A stretch of 41,264 nucleotides of DNA from positions 1-41,264 of the forward strand of contig JABDAM010000011.1 in assembly GCA_013289145.1 (NCBI GenBank), in the 5' to 3' direction. The first letter of the stretch is position 1. Every line of letters starts with the position of its first letter. Made by a program: the position numbers and the translations under genes. The DNA is from Alphaproteobacteria bacterium (lineage in GTDB: Bacteria; Pseudomonadota; Alphaproteobacteria; UBA11073). Below are positions 28,439 to 36,205 of this stretch, piece by piece. The notes under the pieces are model-generated. The model saw only the letters and a list, made by a program, of their open reading frames with translations, did not search any database and was not told the DNA's origin.

Positions 28439-29686
28439 ATGCCACTCTCCTTTAACGTCCTAAAAAGCTCTGATTTCCGTTTCCTCGCGCTCAGCCGCAT
28501 GTTCACCAACATGGCGCTTCAGGCGCAGGCGATCATTGTCGGCTGGCAGGTTTATTCCATTACGCATGACCCGTGGATGCTAGGCCTGACCGGCCTGGCC
28601 GAGGCCCTGCCCGCCCTCACCTGCGCATTATTTTCCGGTCACGTCGTCGACCGCAACCGCCCGCAACTCGTACTCTTTTCCAGCCAGGCCGTGCTTGTCA
28701 TCAATACGCTCATGCTTTTCCTCGTCGGCGGCGGCATCGTAACGCATCAGGGTTTTCACATTCTGCCCTTCCTCTACGCGGGCGTTTTCATTTCCGGCAT
28801 CGCGCGGAGTTTTATGATGCCGTCCGCCTTTGCGCTGATGTCCAAAGTCGTGACGAAAAACCAATTGCCCGCCGCATCAGCCTGGATGAACAGCGGCTTT
28901 CAATTCGGCGTCATCACCGCGCCCGCGCTGGCGGGATTGCTTTACGGCGGCTACGGCGCGCGCGTCGCATGGATTTTGCCTTTGTCATTCATCCTCATCT
29001 CTCTCACCTGCAACTGGCAATTCAGCCCCGCCGCCAAGGCCGCGCGCAGCGACCATCAGCGCGAACCCGCATGGCAAAGCATCCTGGGCGGCTGGAAATT
29101 CATTTTGCACAATCGGATTATGTTATCCGTCATGGCGCTGGATATGTTTTCGGTGCTGTTCGGCGGCGCGGTTGCGATGCTGCCCGCCTATGCTGACCAG
29201 ATTCTGCACGTCGGTTCGCAAGGTCTGGGTATTTTACGCGCCGCGCCCGCGATCGGTTCTATCATCGTCGCCATCGCCCTGGCGATGCAACCGATGCAAA
29301 AAGTCAAAACCCGCAATCTGCTCCTCGTCATCTGCGGCTTTGGCCTCTGTATGGTTTGTTTCGGTTTGTCGCGTTCTTTTACCCTCTCGATTTTCCTGCT
29401 CGCCCTGTCAGGCGCATTCGATAGCGTCAGCGTCATCACGCGTTCCACGATTTTCCAATTGTTGACGCCTGACGATATGCGCGGGCGCGTCGCAGCGGTG
29501 AACAGCATGTTTATTATCTCCTCCAATGAAATCGGCGCCTTTGAATCCGGCCTGGCCGCACGCCTTCTCGGCCTGGTGCCCTCCGTCGTCATCGGCGGCC
29601 TCGCCTGCCTCGGCGTCGTCGGAGCCACCGCCCTGCTCTCGCCCAAAATGCGGAGTTTGGTGATTGATGCGGATGAAAATAGATAG
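28439..29686 (+). CDS. MFS transporter (EntS-like exporter)
   Basis: A 415-aa major facilitator superfamily permease with about twelve membrane spans. It opens with FRFLALSRMFTNMALQAQAIIVGWQVY, and carries the loop signature SGHVVDRNRPQ (about 65-75) after the second span and TPDDMRGRVAAVNSMFIISSNEIGAFESG in the second half. This arrangement matches the exporter subfamily that includes the enterobactin exporter EntS and many uncharacterised drug or siderophore exporters. Substrate unknown. AGGA precedes the ATG by six bases. It stands alone between the argJ palindrome and tRNA-Arg. Confidence 0.88.
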   Translation: MPLSFNVLKSSDFRFLALSRMFTNMALQAQAIIVGWQVYSITHDPWMLGLTGLAEALPALTCALFSGHVVDRNRPQLVLFSSQAVLVINTLMLFLVGGGIVTHQGFHILPFLYAGVFISGIARSFMMPSAFALMSKVVTKNQLPAASAWMNSGFQFGVITAPALAGLLYGGYGARVAWILPLSFILISLTCNWQFSPAAKAARSDHQREPAWQSILGGWKFILHNRIMLSVMALDMFSVLFGGAVAMLPAYADQILHVGSQGLGILRAAPAIGSIIVAIALAMQPMQKVKTRNLLLVICGFGLCMVCFGLSRSFTLSIFLLALSGAFDSVSVITRSTIFQLLTPDDMRGRVAAVNSMFIISSNEIGAFESGLAARLLGLVPSVVIGGLACLGVVGATALLSPKMRSLVIDADENR

Positions 29687-29722
29687 AACTTGTTAACCAA
29701 ATCATGTAATTCTGGCAGGAAC

Positions 29723-29799
29723 GGTCCCGTAGCTCAACCGGATAGAGCAACTGCCTTCTAAGCAGTAGGTTGCAAGTTCGAGTCTTGCCGGGATCGCCA
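29723..29799 (+). tRNA. tRNA-Arg, anticodon TCT
   Basis: A complete cloverleaf can be drawn. The acceptor arms GGTCCCG and CGGGATC pair with one G-U; the D stem is GCTC/GAGC; the anticodon stem is ACTGC/GCAGT with loop CTTCTAA, so the anticodon at 29757-29759 is TCT, reading AGA; the T arm is GCAAG-TTCGAGT-CTTGC. The discriminator is G and CCA is encoded (29797-29799). It follows the MFS gene; the 3' end lies inside the end of an opposite-strand reading frame. Confidence 0.96.
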
Positions 29800-30150
29800 A
29801 ACCGACAAATTTGCCAAATAGTTCAAAGGCGCGCTGGCATGGGGCGGCTGCTTCACCATTTTCGTCAGCGTTTCCAAAGACGTTCTCCCTGCACTGATCG
29901 CCGACTGTACCAGCTGAACGCAAGCATCTGGATGATAATGCAGCGCATGTTCCGGCGTTTGTTTCGCCAACTGCAAAGCCAGGCTTTTAATTTCCTCCTC
30001 CCTTTTTTGTTTTTGCTCATATTCAGCGCGAATACGGTTATTGGCCGCCATCCGCTCAGCCACGTGACCGTCGAAAAAAGTTCCGGGAGGTGATGGACGC
30101 CGCGCAACGCCGTTCACAGCACGACGTTCAAATAAAGAAGGGGTAGACAT
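29758..30150 (-). CDS. Hypothetical protein whose 3' end runs into tRNA-Arg
   Basis: I do not recognise this 130-aa protein. From the ATG at 30150 it has a basic N terminus, a strongly charged helix (EYEQKQKREEEIKSLALQLAKQ, given here in part as residues 41-62) and a helical C-terminal half. GAGG lies five bases before the ATG. The last 13 or so codons, encoding SRQDSNLQP, are antisense to the 3' half of tRNA-Arg; this tail is a known artefact of reading frames running into tRNA genes. The body may be a real gene whose original stop was lost, or that was placed here by insertion next to the tRNA. No integrase is found nearby. Confidence 0.45.
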   Translation of the reverse strand: MSTPSLFERRAVNGVARRPSPPGTFFDGHVAERMAANNRIRAEYEQKQKREEEIKSLALQLAKQTPEHALHYHPDACVQLVQSAISAGRTSLETLTKMVKQPPHASAPLNYLANLSVWRSRQDSNLQPTA

Positions 30151-30344
30151 TAAAGCCTCACAACAAATGGGTTGAGGGACCCACAGTTGCGGCGGAAACA
30201 TTCAGCATCCACCATGGCCGTAGCGCTTTAGCTTTTTTACGCGGTGCAAGCTGCCCCATCAAATTCCGCGCGGCGCGCCAGGATAAACCAAACACGACCG
30301 ATACCCGTATTATTATAGATAATGGCCGCTTTGGGCAAGCAAAA

Positions 30345-30878
30345 TCAGAGCCCTGGCGAAAAAATACGGTCGCGCAAATACTGGATTTGTTTGCCGGTAT
30401 CCTTGCCATCCGTCGCCTGGTGATAAGAGGTGTTGTATACGTTTTCGGCATAAAACAATAAATTCTGCAAACGGTTGGGCTTATCCTGCCACATTGTCTC
30501 AAGATTTCTTATCGCCTGATTAAAAAGTTCTTCGCCTTTTGGGCCGCACTGACTAAGTTTTCCAAACACAAAATTGTATAATTGCATTTCCAGTTTATCC
30601 ACGCCTAATGGTTTTCTGATCGTTTCACTGACAACATCAGGCTGCCGTATCGCCCATGAAAATGCTTCCAGTCCGCCCAGGATGCTTTCCAGGATTTCGA
30701 GATCTGGCGCAATATCGGATCTCATAAATTCCGCGGCCGACCGGGAACCATATTCATCGCATACCAATGCATGAATAACGCCCTTGCTGGCTGATGCCTT
30801 TTCAACCCTCAAGATGCTTTCAACCCACATTTTTGGATCTGTATATGTGAGCGTAGATTTCGTTTGAACTGTATTCAT
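30345..30878 (-). CDS. Hypothetical protein, 177 aa
   Basis: I do not recognise this protein. It is soluble and mainly helical, without signal peptide. Notable stretches are YTDPKMWVESILRVEKASA (residues 12-30), DIAPDLEILESILGGLEAFSWAIRQ and a Gln/Asn-rich C-terminal third. I start at the ATG at 30878; a GTG four codons upstream is possible. GAG-TGG sequences precede the ATG by about eight bases. It lies between the unknown gene at the tRNA and a long leader region on the other strand. About 195 bp follow to the next minus-strand gene, in which I see nothing I can name. Confidence 0.6.
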   Translation of the reverse strand: MNTVQTKSTLTYTDPKMWVESILRVEKASASKGVIHALVCDEYGSRSAAEFMRSDIAPDLEILESILGGLEAFSWAIRQPDVVSETIRKPLGVDKLEMQLYNFVFGKLSQCGPKGEELFNQAIRNLETMWQDKPNRLQNLLFYAENVYNTSYHQATDGKDTGKQIQYLRDRIFSPGL

Positions 30879-30972
30879 AAATTTTTCCACTCATTAAAAT
30901 TCCCCGGTAATAATACCTATAACGGTCAAGCAATGCAAACTTTTTCATCCGGACAAGATATGAAAATATTCC

Positions 30973-31002
30973 TTGACAGACGCCCCATAATAGGCTTATA
31001 AT
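30973..31002 (+). promoter_or_regulatory. Near-perfect sigma-70 promoter
   Basis: TTGACA (30973-30978) and TATAAT (30997-31002) are both full consensus boxes, with an 18-bp spacer. Transcription would start near 31009, at or next to an ATG. The first clear structural gene downstream is the CHAP lipoprotein, about 350 bp away, so the transcript has an unusually long leader. This is the best promoter match I see in the window. Confidence 0.8.
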
Positions 31003-31125
31003 CCTGTTATGGCTATTAGGCTCGAGACTAATTTTCATCGTTGCGGCAAGATATGTTCGGCCCGGTCTGGTTCGGCATCACTGTCCCCGCTCGCCATTCG
31101 TGGCCTCTCTGGCAAGGAGGTTCCC

Positions 31126-31284
31126 GTGAGCGGAAAAGTACAGCTGCAATGTATTGATCAAGGTAACCCCGGGGATACTTTTTCCCATCAAATCCCATGC
31201 CATCCCATAAGAAAACAGCCCTATCCCATCCGGGAGGGGAAAAATCCCATGAAATCCCAAGACACTATTGAGGTTTATCAATGA
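31126..31284 (+). CDS. Possible 52-aa leader peptide with a perfect ribosome binding site
   Basis: A GTG at 31126 is preceded by AAGGAGGT (31114-31121) at five bases, one of the best ribosome binding sites in the window. The frame runs 52 codons to TGA, with five prolines and no recognisable domain; its second half is encoded by a CCCAT-repeat array. The frame is also open back to an ATG at 31009, at the expected transcript start. It lies between a consensus promoter and the CHAP lipoprotein. It could be a real small protein, a leader peptide, or a false frame in an untranslated leader. Confidence 0.35.
   Translation: MSGKVQLQCIDQGNPGDTFSHQIPCHPIRKQPYPIREGKNPMKSQDTIEVYQ
31184..31259. promoter_or_regulatory. 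Array of six CCCA (TGGG) boxes in helical phase, MraZ-like
   Basis: CCCA begins at 31184, 31194, 31204, 31225, 31246 and 31256, five of them as CCCAT. Steps are 10, 10, 21, 21 and 10 bp, all close to whole turns of the helix, so every box faces the same side. On the minus strand each reads TGGG; three in a row give TGGG boxes separated so that one repeat unit is 10 bp, the arrangement bound by the MraZ repressor in Escherichia coli. The array lies about 100 bp before the CHAP lipoprotein start. Confidence 0.6.
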
Positions 31285-31360
31285 CTTAGCACAATTCGCC
31301 AACTTTGGGTTGCCAATCGACGCCCGAGCCGCTAAAAAACCCGTTATGAGAGGATCCGAC

Positions 31361-31876
31361 GTGCGTAAAGGCGCCATAACCACTCTTGCCGCTTTGGTCA
31401 TCAGTCTGTCCGCCTGTTCGGCGCAGGCCGGTGGTTGGCAATGCGCGACCTATGCGCGCGAAATCGCGCCCGTGGAATTGCGCGGCAACGCCTGGACCTG
31501 GTGGCAGCAAGCCGCCGGACGCTACGACCGCGGCCAAACTCCAAAAATCGGCGCGGTTTTGGTTTTCAAACGCACGCCCGCCATGCCTGCGGGCCACGTC
31601 GCTGTGGTGCGCCGCGTGATCTCCCCGCGCGAAGTTCTGGTTGAACAAGCCAATTGGGCCACCCGCGCCGGCGGCCGCGGCAAAGTCACGGCAGGCGACC
31701 GCGTGATCGACATCTCCCCGAAAAATGACTGGACGGACGTGCGCGTCTGGTACGCGCCGGTGAATGATTTCGGCCGCAATAATCCCAGCTATGGTTTCAT
31801 CTACGCTCCGGATTATGACCCCAAGACCGGCATCCAGTGGAACGCCGAAGAAACTCCGCCGGGCAGCCCCGGTTGA
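31361..31876 (+). CDS. CHAP-domain lipoprotein, putative peptidoglycan hydrolase
   Basis: A CHAP (NlpC/P60-like) cysteine amidase predicted to cut peptidoglycan peptides. I favour GTG at 31361, because AGAGGA lies six bases before it; an ATG at 31346 is in frame but has no ribosome binding site. From the GTG the protein has 171 aa and a lipobox LSAC with Cys19, though AQA just after could be a signal peptidase I site. Catalytic Cys28 lies in QCATYAR, His79 in GHVAVV, and a third polar residue in VEQANW (94-99). A C-terminal 50-residue tail has no known domain. Upstream sit a consensus promoter and an MraZ-like box array, fitting a cell-wall role. It converges with a GNAT gene. Confidence 0.85.
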   Translation: MRKGAITTLAALVISLSACSAQAGGWQCATYAREIAPVELRGNAWTWWQQAAGRYDRGQTPKIGAVLVFKRTPAMPAGHVAVVRRVISPREVLVEQANWATRAGGRGKVTAGDRVIDISPKNDWTDVRVWYAPVNDFGRNNPSYGFIYAPDYDPKTGIQWNAEETPPGSPG

Positions 31877-31877
31877 T

Positions 31878-32420
31878 TTAACGCCAGCCTTGCAATTGAT
31901 TTAACAGCACACTCTCATCATTCCGCATGATGCCCGCGTAATCTGTTGCCGCGCCGGGCGTCAGTTCCAAACCCAAGACCAATTTACCCTCTTCCAGATC
32001 GTTGATTTTCACCTGCGCGGCCCTGGTCGCCGTAAAGCCAAACTCGCCGTAATAATTCGGATCGCCGACCAGATAGATCATGTCAAAACCCTGCGCCGTC
32101 GCGGTTTCAATCGTATGGCGGATCAGGCGCGCGGCCAGACCAAGCTTCTCGTGACTCTGCGCTACCGCGATGGGCCCCAGCAATAATGCCGCCCGCGGAT
32201 TATCGCCAACACATACGCGGTAATTCCGCACCACGCCCAAAACCAGATCATGTTTATTCAGCATCACGAAACACAGCGCCGGATCCGGCGGCGTGCCTTC
32301 GCGCAGCCGGTAAATCGCGCGCATCATGCGCCCCGGCCCGAACGCCTTTTCCAGCAGCGTGCGCACGCCGCCTTGATGGCGTTGCTCCTCAATCGCGATA
32401 TGATAAACGTGTTCAGTCAT
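31878..32420 (-). CDS. GNAT family N-acetyltransferase
   Basis: A 180-aa acetyl-CoA-dependent acetyltransferase of the YhbS-like group (COG3153 type). The acetyl-CoA-binding core is LLLGPIAVAQSHEKLGLAARLIRHTIETATAQGF (about 79-112), with the pattern LGPIAV...GLAARLI, a form of the Q/R-x-x-G-x-G/A loop in which the middle glycine stays. DMIYLVGDPNYYGEFGF (113-129) is the signature of this subgroup. Substrate unknown. It converges with the CHAP gene with one base between stops, and is followed upstream by the Fic gene on the same strand. Confidence 0.85.
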   Translation of the reverse strand: MTEHVYHIAIEEQRHQGGVRTLLEKAFGPGRMMRAIYRLREGTPPDPALCFVMLNKHDLVLGVVRNYRVCVGDNPRAALLLGPIAVAQSHEKLGLAARLIRHTIETATAQGFDMIYLVGDPNYYGEFGFTATRAAQVKINDLEEGKLVLGLELTPGAATDYAGIMRNDESVLLNQLQGWR

Positions 32421-32487
32421 AGAAACTGAATTACCTATTCCGCAGGCCAGAACAAGATGGAATTAATAAAAATTTCGCAAAGACCCC

Positions 32488-33615
32488 TTACGGCCCATCG
32501 GGCCGCGGGCCTATTTGCCTGTTCTTTTTGGGACCGGCTGACAAATAATACCAAGGAATTGCGATGAACGCGTCCATAAACGTGCGGTAAGTAACAATCG
32601 CATTACCGTCCTCTTTGTTAGGAAAAATCTTTAATCTTATAAGACTCTTATCATGCAGCGTCCGGCAATAATTTTCATTGACGCCTTGCACGCTGGCTTC
32701 CAGACTAGCCAAACTTGTGACTGGATAGTTAGCCAAGTAATTTATAACATCCAGAGCTTTATTTTCTCCTTTATATTGCAGCCGATCCATTTCAAGTTCC
32801 TGATTAACCGCTTCAATAACTTTCGGCACCAGTTCGGCAGTAGCCTGCATGCCGGTCAAAGCAAAGTTCAGCCAGTTCGCCCATGCGGCCACACCATCAC
32901 GCGGAATTTGTTTTAGGCATTCGTAATAAGCCGCTTTATTTTGTGAAATATAAGCGCTGAGGGGAAAAACCCAGGTGTCCGGAAATTCATCTTGCATGGC
33001 GAGCGGAATTAACAATCTCCCTGTCCTGCCATTGCCGTCCCGAAAAGGATGCGTGCATTCAAATCCGGCATGCGCGATGATGCTGCGCATAAAGGCATCG
33101 GCAAAATCGCGATCCGGCTGGTTCACATAATGCAATAGATCTTCAATGAAATCCGGAACGTGATCCGGCGGCGGCGGAGAATATTGAACCCAGCCCGTCC
33201 TCGGGTCGCCGATACTGATATCCCTATACCGAAACTGTCCGGGCAAAGCTTCGGGCTCCCTTTTAAACATGATTTTATGCAGATCTAAAATCGTATCGGC
33301 GGAAATATCTTCCGGATTCATTTTCGCCGCCAGGCCATAGGCAACCCGCATATTACTTGATTGCGGATTATACAGGGCGATATCCCTGCCCCCGATGGTA
33401 ATATTCTCCAGAAACAGATTTTCAAGCGTTAAATTAACATGCTCAATACTCGCGGAAGAAATAATTTCAGAACACAATAACAATTCGCGCAAAGCCGCAT
33501 GATTAGGCTGATCGTCCAATAACTTGCGGGCCTTTTGCAATTTAGCAAACACCTCAGCCGTGCGTTCCGCGAACTGGGAGTATAACTGATCATGAATATC
33601 TTGGTAATCAAACAT
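32488..33615 (-). CDS. Fic family protein (putative AMP transferase)
   Basis: A 375-aa Fic-domain protein. Fic enzymes usually move AMP from ATP onto a hydroxyl group of a target. The active-site motif HPFRDGNGRTGR (189-200) is complete, including the catalytic His and both Arg. An N-terminal inhibitory helix, as in class II Fic proteins, is suggested by SSASIEH (53-59), where Glu58 would block ATP; the usual Gly or Asn after the Glu is His here. N-terminal helices (1-60) match the Fic_N region. The C terminus (about 285-345) looks like a winged helix (YPVTSLASLEASVQGVNENY). It has no obvious partner gene. Target unknown; it may be a self-regulated toxin-like enzyme. Confidence 0.9.
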   Translation of the reverse strand: MFDYQDIHDQLYSQFAERTAEVFAKLQKARKLLDDQPNHAALRELLLCSEIISSASIEHVNLTLENLFLENITIGGRDIALYNPQSSNMRVAYGLAAKMNPEDISADTILDLHKIMFKREPEALPGQFRYRDISIGDPRTGWVQYSPPPPDHVPDFIEDLLHYVNQPDRDFADAFMRSIIAHAGFECTHPFRDGNGRTGRLLIPLAMQDEFPDTWVFPLSAYISQNKAAYYECLKQIPRDGVAAWANWLNFALTGMQATAELVPKVIEAVNQELEMDRLQYKGENKALDVINYLANYPVTSLASLEASVQGVNENYCRTLHDKSLIRLKIFPNKEDGNAIVTYRTFMDAFIAIPWYYLSAGPKKNRQIGPRPDGP

Positions 33616-33702
33616 CGCGGATTGTTACCACATCCGGTATTGGAAACCAAGGAATATTGCCGGAATATCAGCCGCCCAACGAGCAAAACTCTTCATTTCC
33701 GC

Positions 33703-33731
33703 TTGAATTGCGCAAAATGGATAATTAGAAT
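33703..33731 (+). promoter_or_regulatory. Likely sigma-70 promoter for the 63-aa gene
   Basis: TTGAAT (33703-33708) and TAGAAT (33726-33731) are 17 bp apart, matching consensus at four and five of six positions. The expected start of transcription, near 33738, is just before the ribosome binding site of the gene at 33753. Confidence 0.45.
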
Positions 33732-33752
33732 AACAGCTTAGGGGGAGAAGAT

Positions 33753-33944
33753 ATGGTTATATTTAATGAAAGAAAATCTTATGCGGCCGCGCCTTTATCT
33801 CAACCACTCAATACTGAGTTGAGAGTAAGTATAATCGCCCTTTATAACGCACGGGCGCGTAAAACGCGCGCAGAACTTCGGCTCAACCAGAAGGCTGAAG
33901 GTGAACAATCCTCTCAAAAACCAACTGGCACGAGAGAGCCGTAA
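33753..33944 (+). CDS. Small basic hypothetical protein, 63 aa
   Basis: I do not recognise it. The protein is basic, with a helical middle (LRVSIIALYNARARKTRAEL, residues 23-42) and a polar, probably disordered tail (EGEQSSQKPTG). A strong ribosome binding site, GGGGGAGA, lies about six bases before the ATG, and a plausible promoter is 20 bp further upstream, so expression is credible despite the size. It converges with gatB, three bases away. It could be a small DNA- or RNA-binding protein. Confidence 0.5.
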   Translation: MVIFNERKSYAAAPLSQPLNTELRVSIIALYNARARKTRAELRLNQKAEGEQSSQKPTGTREP

Positions 33945-33947
33945 TTA

Positions 33948-35399
33948 CTAAGCCAACCGTTCCTTCAAAATCTGATTAACCAAATCCGGATTGGCCTTAC
34001 CGCCAGATGCCTTTAACACCTGCCCAACGAAAAAGCCGAACAGTTTGTCCTTGCCGCTGCGGTACTCCGCAACCTTATCTGCATTCGCCGCCATGACTTC
34101 GGCAATGATTTTTTCTATCAAGGCGGGATCGGTGATCTGCTGCAGGCCTTTTTCGGCGACGATGGCCTTGGCACCCTTCCCACTTTCCAGCATCTCCGCA
34201 AACACATCCTTCGCGATTTTACCGGAAATCGTTTGATCCGAAATCAAATCAATCAACTCCCCCAGCGCAGCGGGTGCGACGGGGGACTGATCCAATTCAA
34301 CACCTTTTTTATTCAGCGCGCCCAACAATTCATTGATCACCCATGTCGCGGTCAAAACCGGATCGCGGTCGTGGCACGCTGCCTCAAAATAATCCGCGCG
34401 TTCTTTTTCCGCCGTCAAAACACCCGCGTCATATACCGATAAACCAAGCACATCCTGATACCGCGCGCGTTTCGCGTCCGGCAGTTCGATCAAATCGCGG
34501 CGGATATTTTCCACATATTCATGCGAAAGCGTCAGCGGCAATAAATCCGGATCAGGGAAATAGCGGTAATCGTGCGCCTCTTCCTTGCTGCGCAGGCTCC
34601 GCGTTTCGCCCTTGGCCGCGTCGTACAAGCGCGTTTCCTGACTAATCACGCCGCCGCCCTCCAGAATTTCCACCTGCCGCGCCGCTTCATATTCAATCGC
34701 CTGAGTAATGAAACGCACCGAATTCACGTTCTTAATCTCACACCGCGTGCCCAGCGGCCCGCCGGGTTTTCGCACCGACACGTTCACATCCGCGCGCAGA
34801 TTGCCCTCCTCCATATTCCCGTCACAGGTGCCGAGGTAACGCAGAATAGAACGGATCTTTTTCACATAGGCAGCCGCCTCTTCCGGCGCGGATAAATCCG
34901 GTTCGGAAACAATTTCCATCAACGCCACGCCGCTACGGTTCAAATCCACAAATGTCTTTTGCGGATGCTGGTCGTGCAGCGATTTCCCCGCATCCTGTTC
35001 AAGGTGCAAACGCGTAATGCCGATTTCCTTGCTGCTGCCGTCCGGCAGGTCAATTTTGATTTTGCCCTTGCCCACAATCGGATGCGCGAATTGCGAAATC
35101 TGATAACCCTGCGGCAGATCGGGATAGAAATAATTCTTGCGCTCAAACACCGACGTCAAATTGATTTCCGCGTTCAACCCCAAACCCGTCCGCACCGCCT
35201 GGCGCACGACCGCCTCATTCAGCACCGGCAACATCCCCGGCATCGCCGCATCCACCAGCGACACATGATCATTCGGCGCCGCGCCGAACCCCGTGGCCGC
35301 ACCTGAAAACAATTTGGAATCCGAAATCACCTGGGCGTGGATTTCAAGACCCATCACCAATTCCCAATCGCCGGTTTGGCCTTTAACGCGATACGCCAT
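33948..35399 (-). CDS. gatB: Asp/Glu-tRNA amidotransferase subunit B
   Basis: GatB is the tRNA-binding kinase subunit of the GatCAB amidotransferase, which turns Glu-tRNA-Gln and Asp-tRNA-Asn into the amide forms. The 483 aa contain the N-terminal cradle with [18 protein letters not shown] (16-33), [30 protein letters not shown] and [20 protein letters not shown], followed by the helical part and the YqeY-type C-terminal tail ([20 protein letters not shown]). The ATG at 35399 is preceded in frame by a TTG only. The start overlaps the small protein upstream by 17 bp. In the standard operon gatB follows gatA; here a toxin-like pair lies between them. Confidence 0.97.
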   Translation of the reverse strand: MAYRVKGQTGDWELVMGLEIHAQVISDSKLFSGAATGFGAAPNDHVSLVDAAMPGMLPVLNEAVVRQAVRTGLGLNAEINLTSVFERKNYFYPDLPQGYQISQFAHPIVGKGKIKIDLPDGSSKEIGITRLHLEQDAGKSLHDQHPQKTFVDLNRSGVALMEIVSEPDLSAPEEAAAYVKKIRSILRYLGTCDGNMEEGNLRADVNVSVRKPGGPLGTRCEIKNVNSVRFITQAIEYEAARQVEILEGGGVISQETRLYDAAKGETRSLRSKEEAHDYRYFPDPDLLPLTLSHEYVENIRRDLIELPDAKRARYQDVLGLSVYDAGVLTAEKERADYFEAACHDRDPVLTATWVINELLGALNKKGVELDQSPVAPAALGELIDLISDQTISGKIAKDVFAEMLESGKGAKAIVAEKGLQQITDPALIEKIIAEVMAANADKVAEYRSGKDKLFGFFVGQVLKASGGKANPDLVNQILKERLA

Positions 35400-35589
35400 C
35401 AATGGACTCTTTCTTATTTATTTGCTTCGCTTGATATGCTTGCCATTCATCCGGCGTCATTTCGACAACCTTATTATCCAGCCAAACTGCGAGCTTGGTA
35501 TTGGTTTCACGCGCAAGGTCTACCGCTTTCGCGCTTGCTTTCACCATGCCAAGCATAATCTGTTCATACCAGGGGTGCTGCTCTTCCAT
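35383..35589 (-). CDS. Small partner protein of the zeta-toxin-like kinase
   Basis: A 68-aa soluble protein with a helical N-terminal half ([20 protein letters not shown]) and a short strand part [21 protein letters not shown] (residues 32-52). This ending, an (A/V)W-x-(D/N)-x-K-V-V strand followed by a Pro-x-Glu turn, resembles the small genes often coupled to chromosomal zeta-like kinases. It may be the antitoxin, but this is inference. Its ATG follows the stop of the zeta gene without a gap, and its own end overlaps the start of gatB by 17 bp, so all three are translated in series. Confidence 0.7.
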   Translation of the reverse strand: MEEQHPWYEQIMLGMVKASAKAVDLARETNTKLAVWLDNKVVEMTPDEWQAYQAKQINKKESIDGVSR

Positions 35590-36201
35590 CTATTCCTTCC
35601 TCGCCGCCTCTACCAGACTAAGAACAGACGGCCACATCTTGTCATTGAAGTATACCTTACTCTCATCCTTACGGGCAAGAACCTTAATCCCTATCCCCTG
35701 TTTATCTTGTAAAATTTCCAGCGGATATCTCGCATCAATGATCAACGCGCGGTCAACCAGAGGCAGGTATAAATCCACCAGATTCACCAATCCTCTTCCA
35801 AAACGGCGGCGAATGTCTTGTTCTGGAATATTATGTCCTCCCTGTGCAACACGAATGGCGACACGATCGACTGCCAGATCAGCCGATGGCAACCATAGAA
35901 AGATAAGCGTTGCCCTGTACCCAACCTTCTGTGCTCGCTGAATGGATTGGGCATGCCCCTTCCCTGCCGCGGTGCTTTCAAATGCAAAATTCTTGCGCTT
36001 TGAAATGAGTGAACTGATGCGTGATAACATTACCTTTCCCGCGTCTACAGCGGCCTCATCCGCATTAAACGGGCTGATGCCTTTTGCAATCTCATCGGCA
36101 TTCACGAATTCATTGGTTTGCAAAAAATCACGCAACATCGCTTTCGCCGCCGTCGTTTTCCCCGCACCATTCGGCCCTGCGATCATATAAACGTCAGGCA
36201 T
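35590..36201 (-). CDS. Zeta-toxin family P-loop kinase
   Basis: A 203-aa P-loop protein of the zeta/PezT-like group. In known toxins this fold phosphorylates UDP-N-acetylglucosamine and stops wall synthesis; the substrate here is unknown. The ATG at 36201 starts MPDVYMIAGPNGAGKTT, Walker A at 9-16. EFVNADEIAKGISPFNADEA and FAFESTAAGKGHA (after the KRKN strand) are typical of the family; VDRVAIRVAQGGHNIPEQDI and RRRFGRGLVNLVDLYLPLVD form the lid and C-terminal helices. It starts four bases after the gatA stop and is followed directly by the small partner gene, then gatB. The pair is thus lodged within the gatA-gatB operon on the same strand. Confidence 0.88.
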   Translation of the reverse strand: MPDVYMIAGPNGAGKTTAAKAMLRDFLQTNEFVNADEIAKGISPFNADEAAVDAGKVMLSRISSLISKRKNFAFESTAAGKGHAQSIQRAQKVGYRATLIFLWLPSADLAVDRVAIRVAQGGHNIPEQDIRRRFGRGLVNLVDLYLPLVDRALIIDARYPLEILQDKQGIGIKVLARKDESKVYFNDKMWPSVLSLVEAARKE

Positions 36202-36205
36202 GGGC

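Noticed and set aside
29758-29799. Peptide tail SRQDSNLQP as a conserved protein motif
   Set aside because: It is the reverse translation of the tRNA-Arg 3' half, a known artefact.
30158-30502. 114-codon minus-strand frame between two unknown genes
   Set aside because: Most of it overlaps the 177-aa gene in another frame; only the last part is free and it shows no motif or ribosome binding site.
30820-31038. 72-codon minus-strand frame
   Set aside because: It overlaps the start of the 177-aa gene and the consensus promoter, and has no ribosome binding site that I can see.
31078-31401. 107-codon minus-strand frame opposite the CHAP leader
   Set aside because: I considered it as a gene controlled by the TGGG boxes, as mraZ would be, but it contains the boxes and shows no MraZ or other motif.
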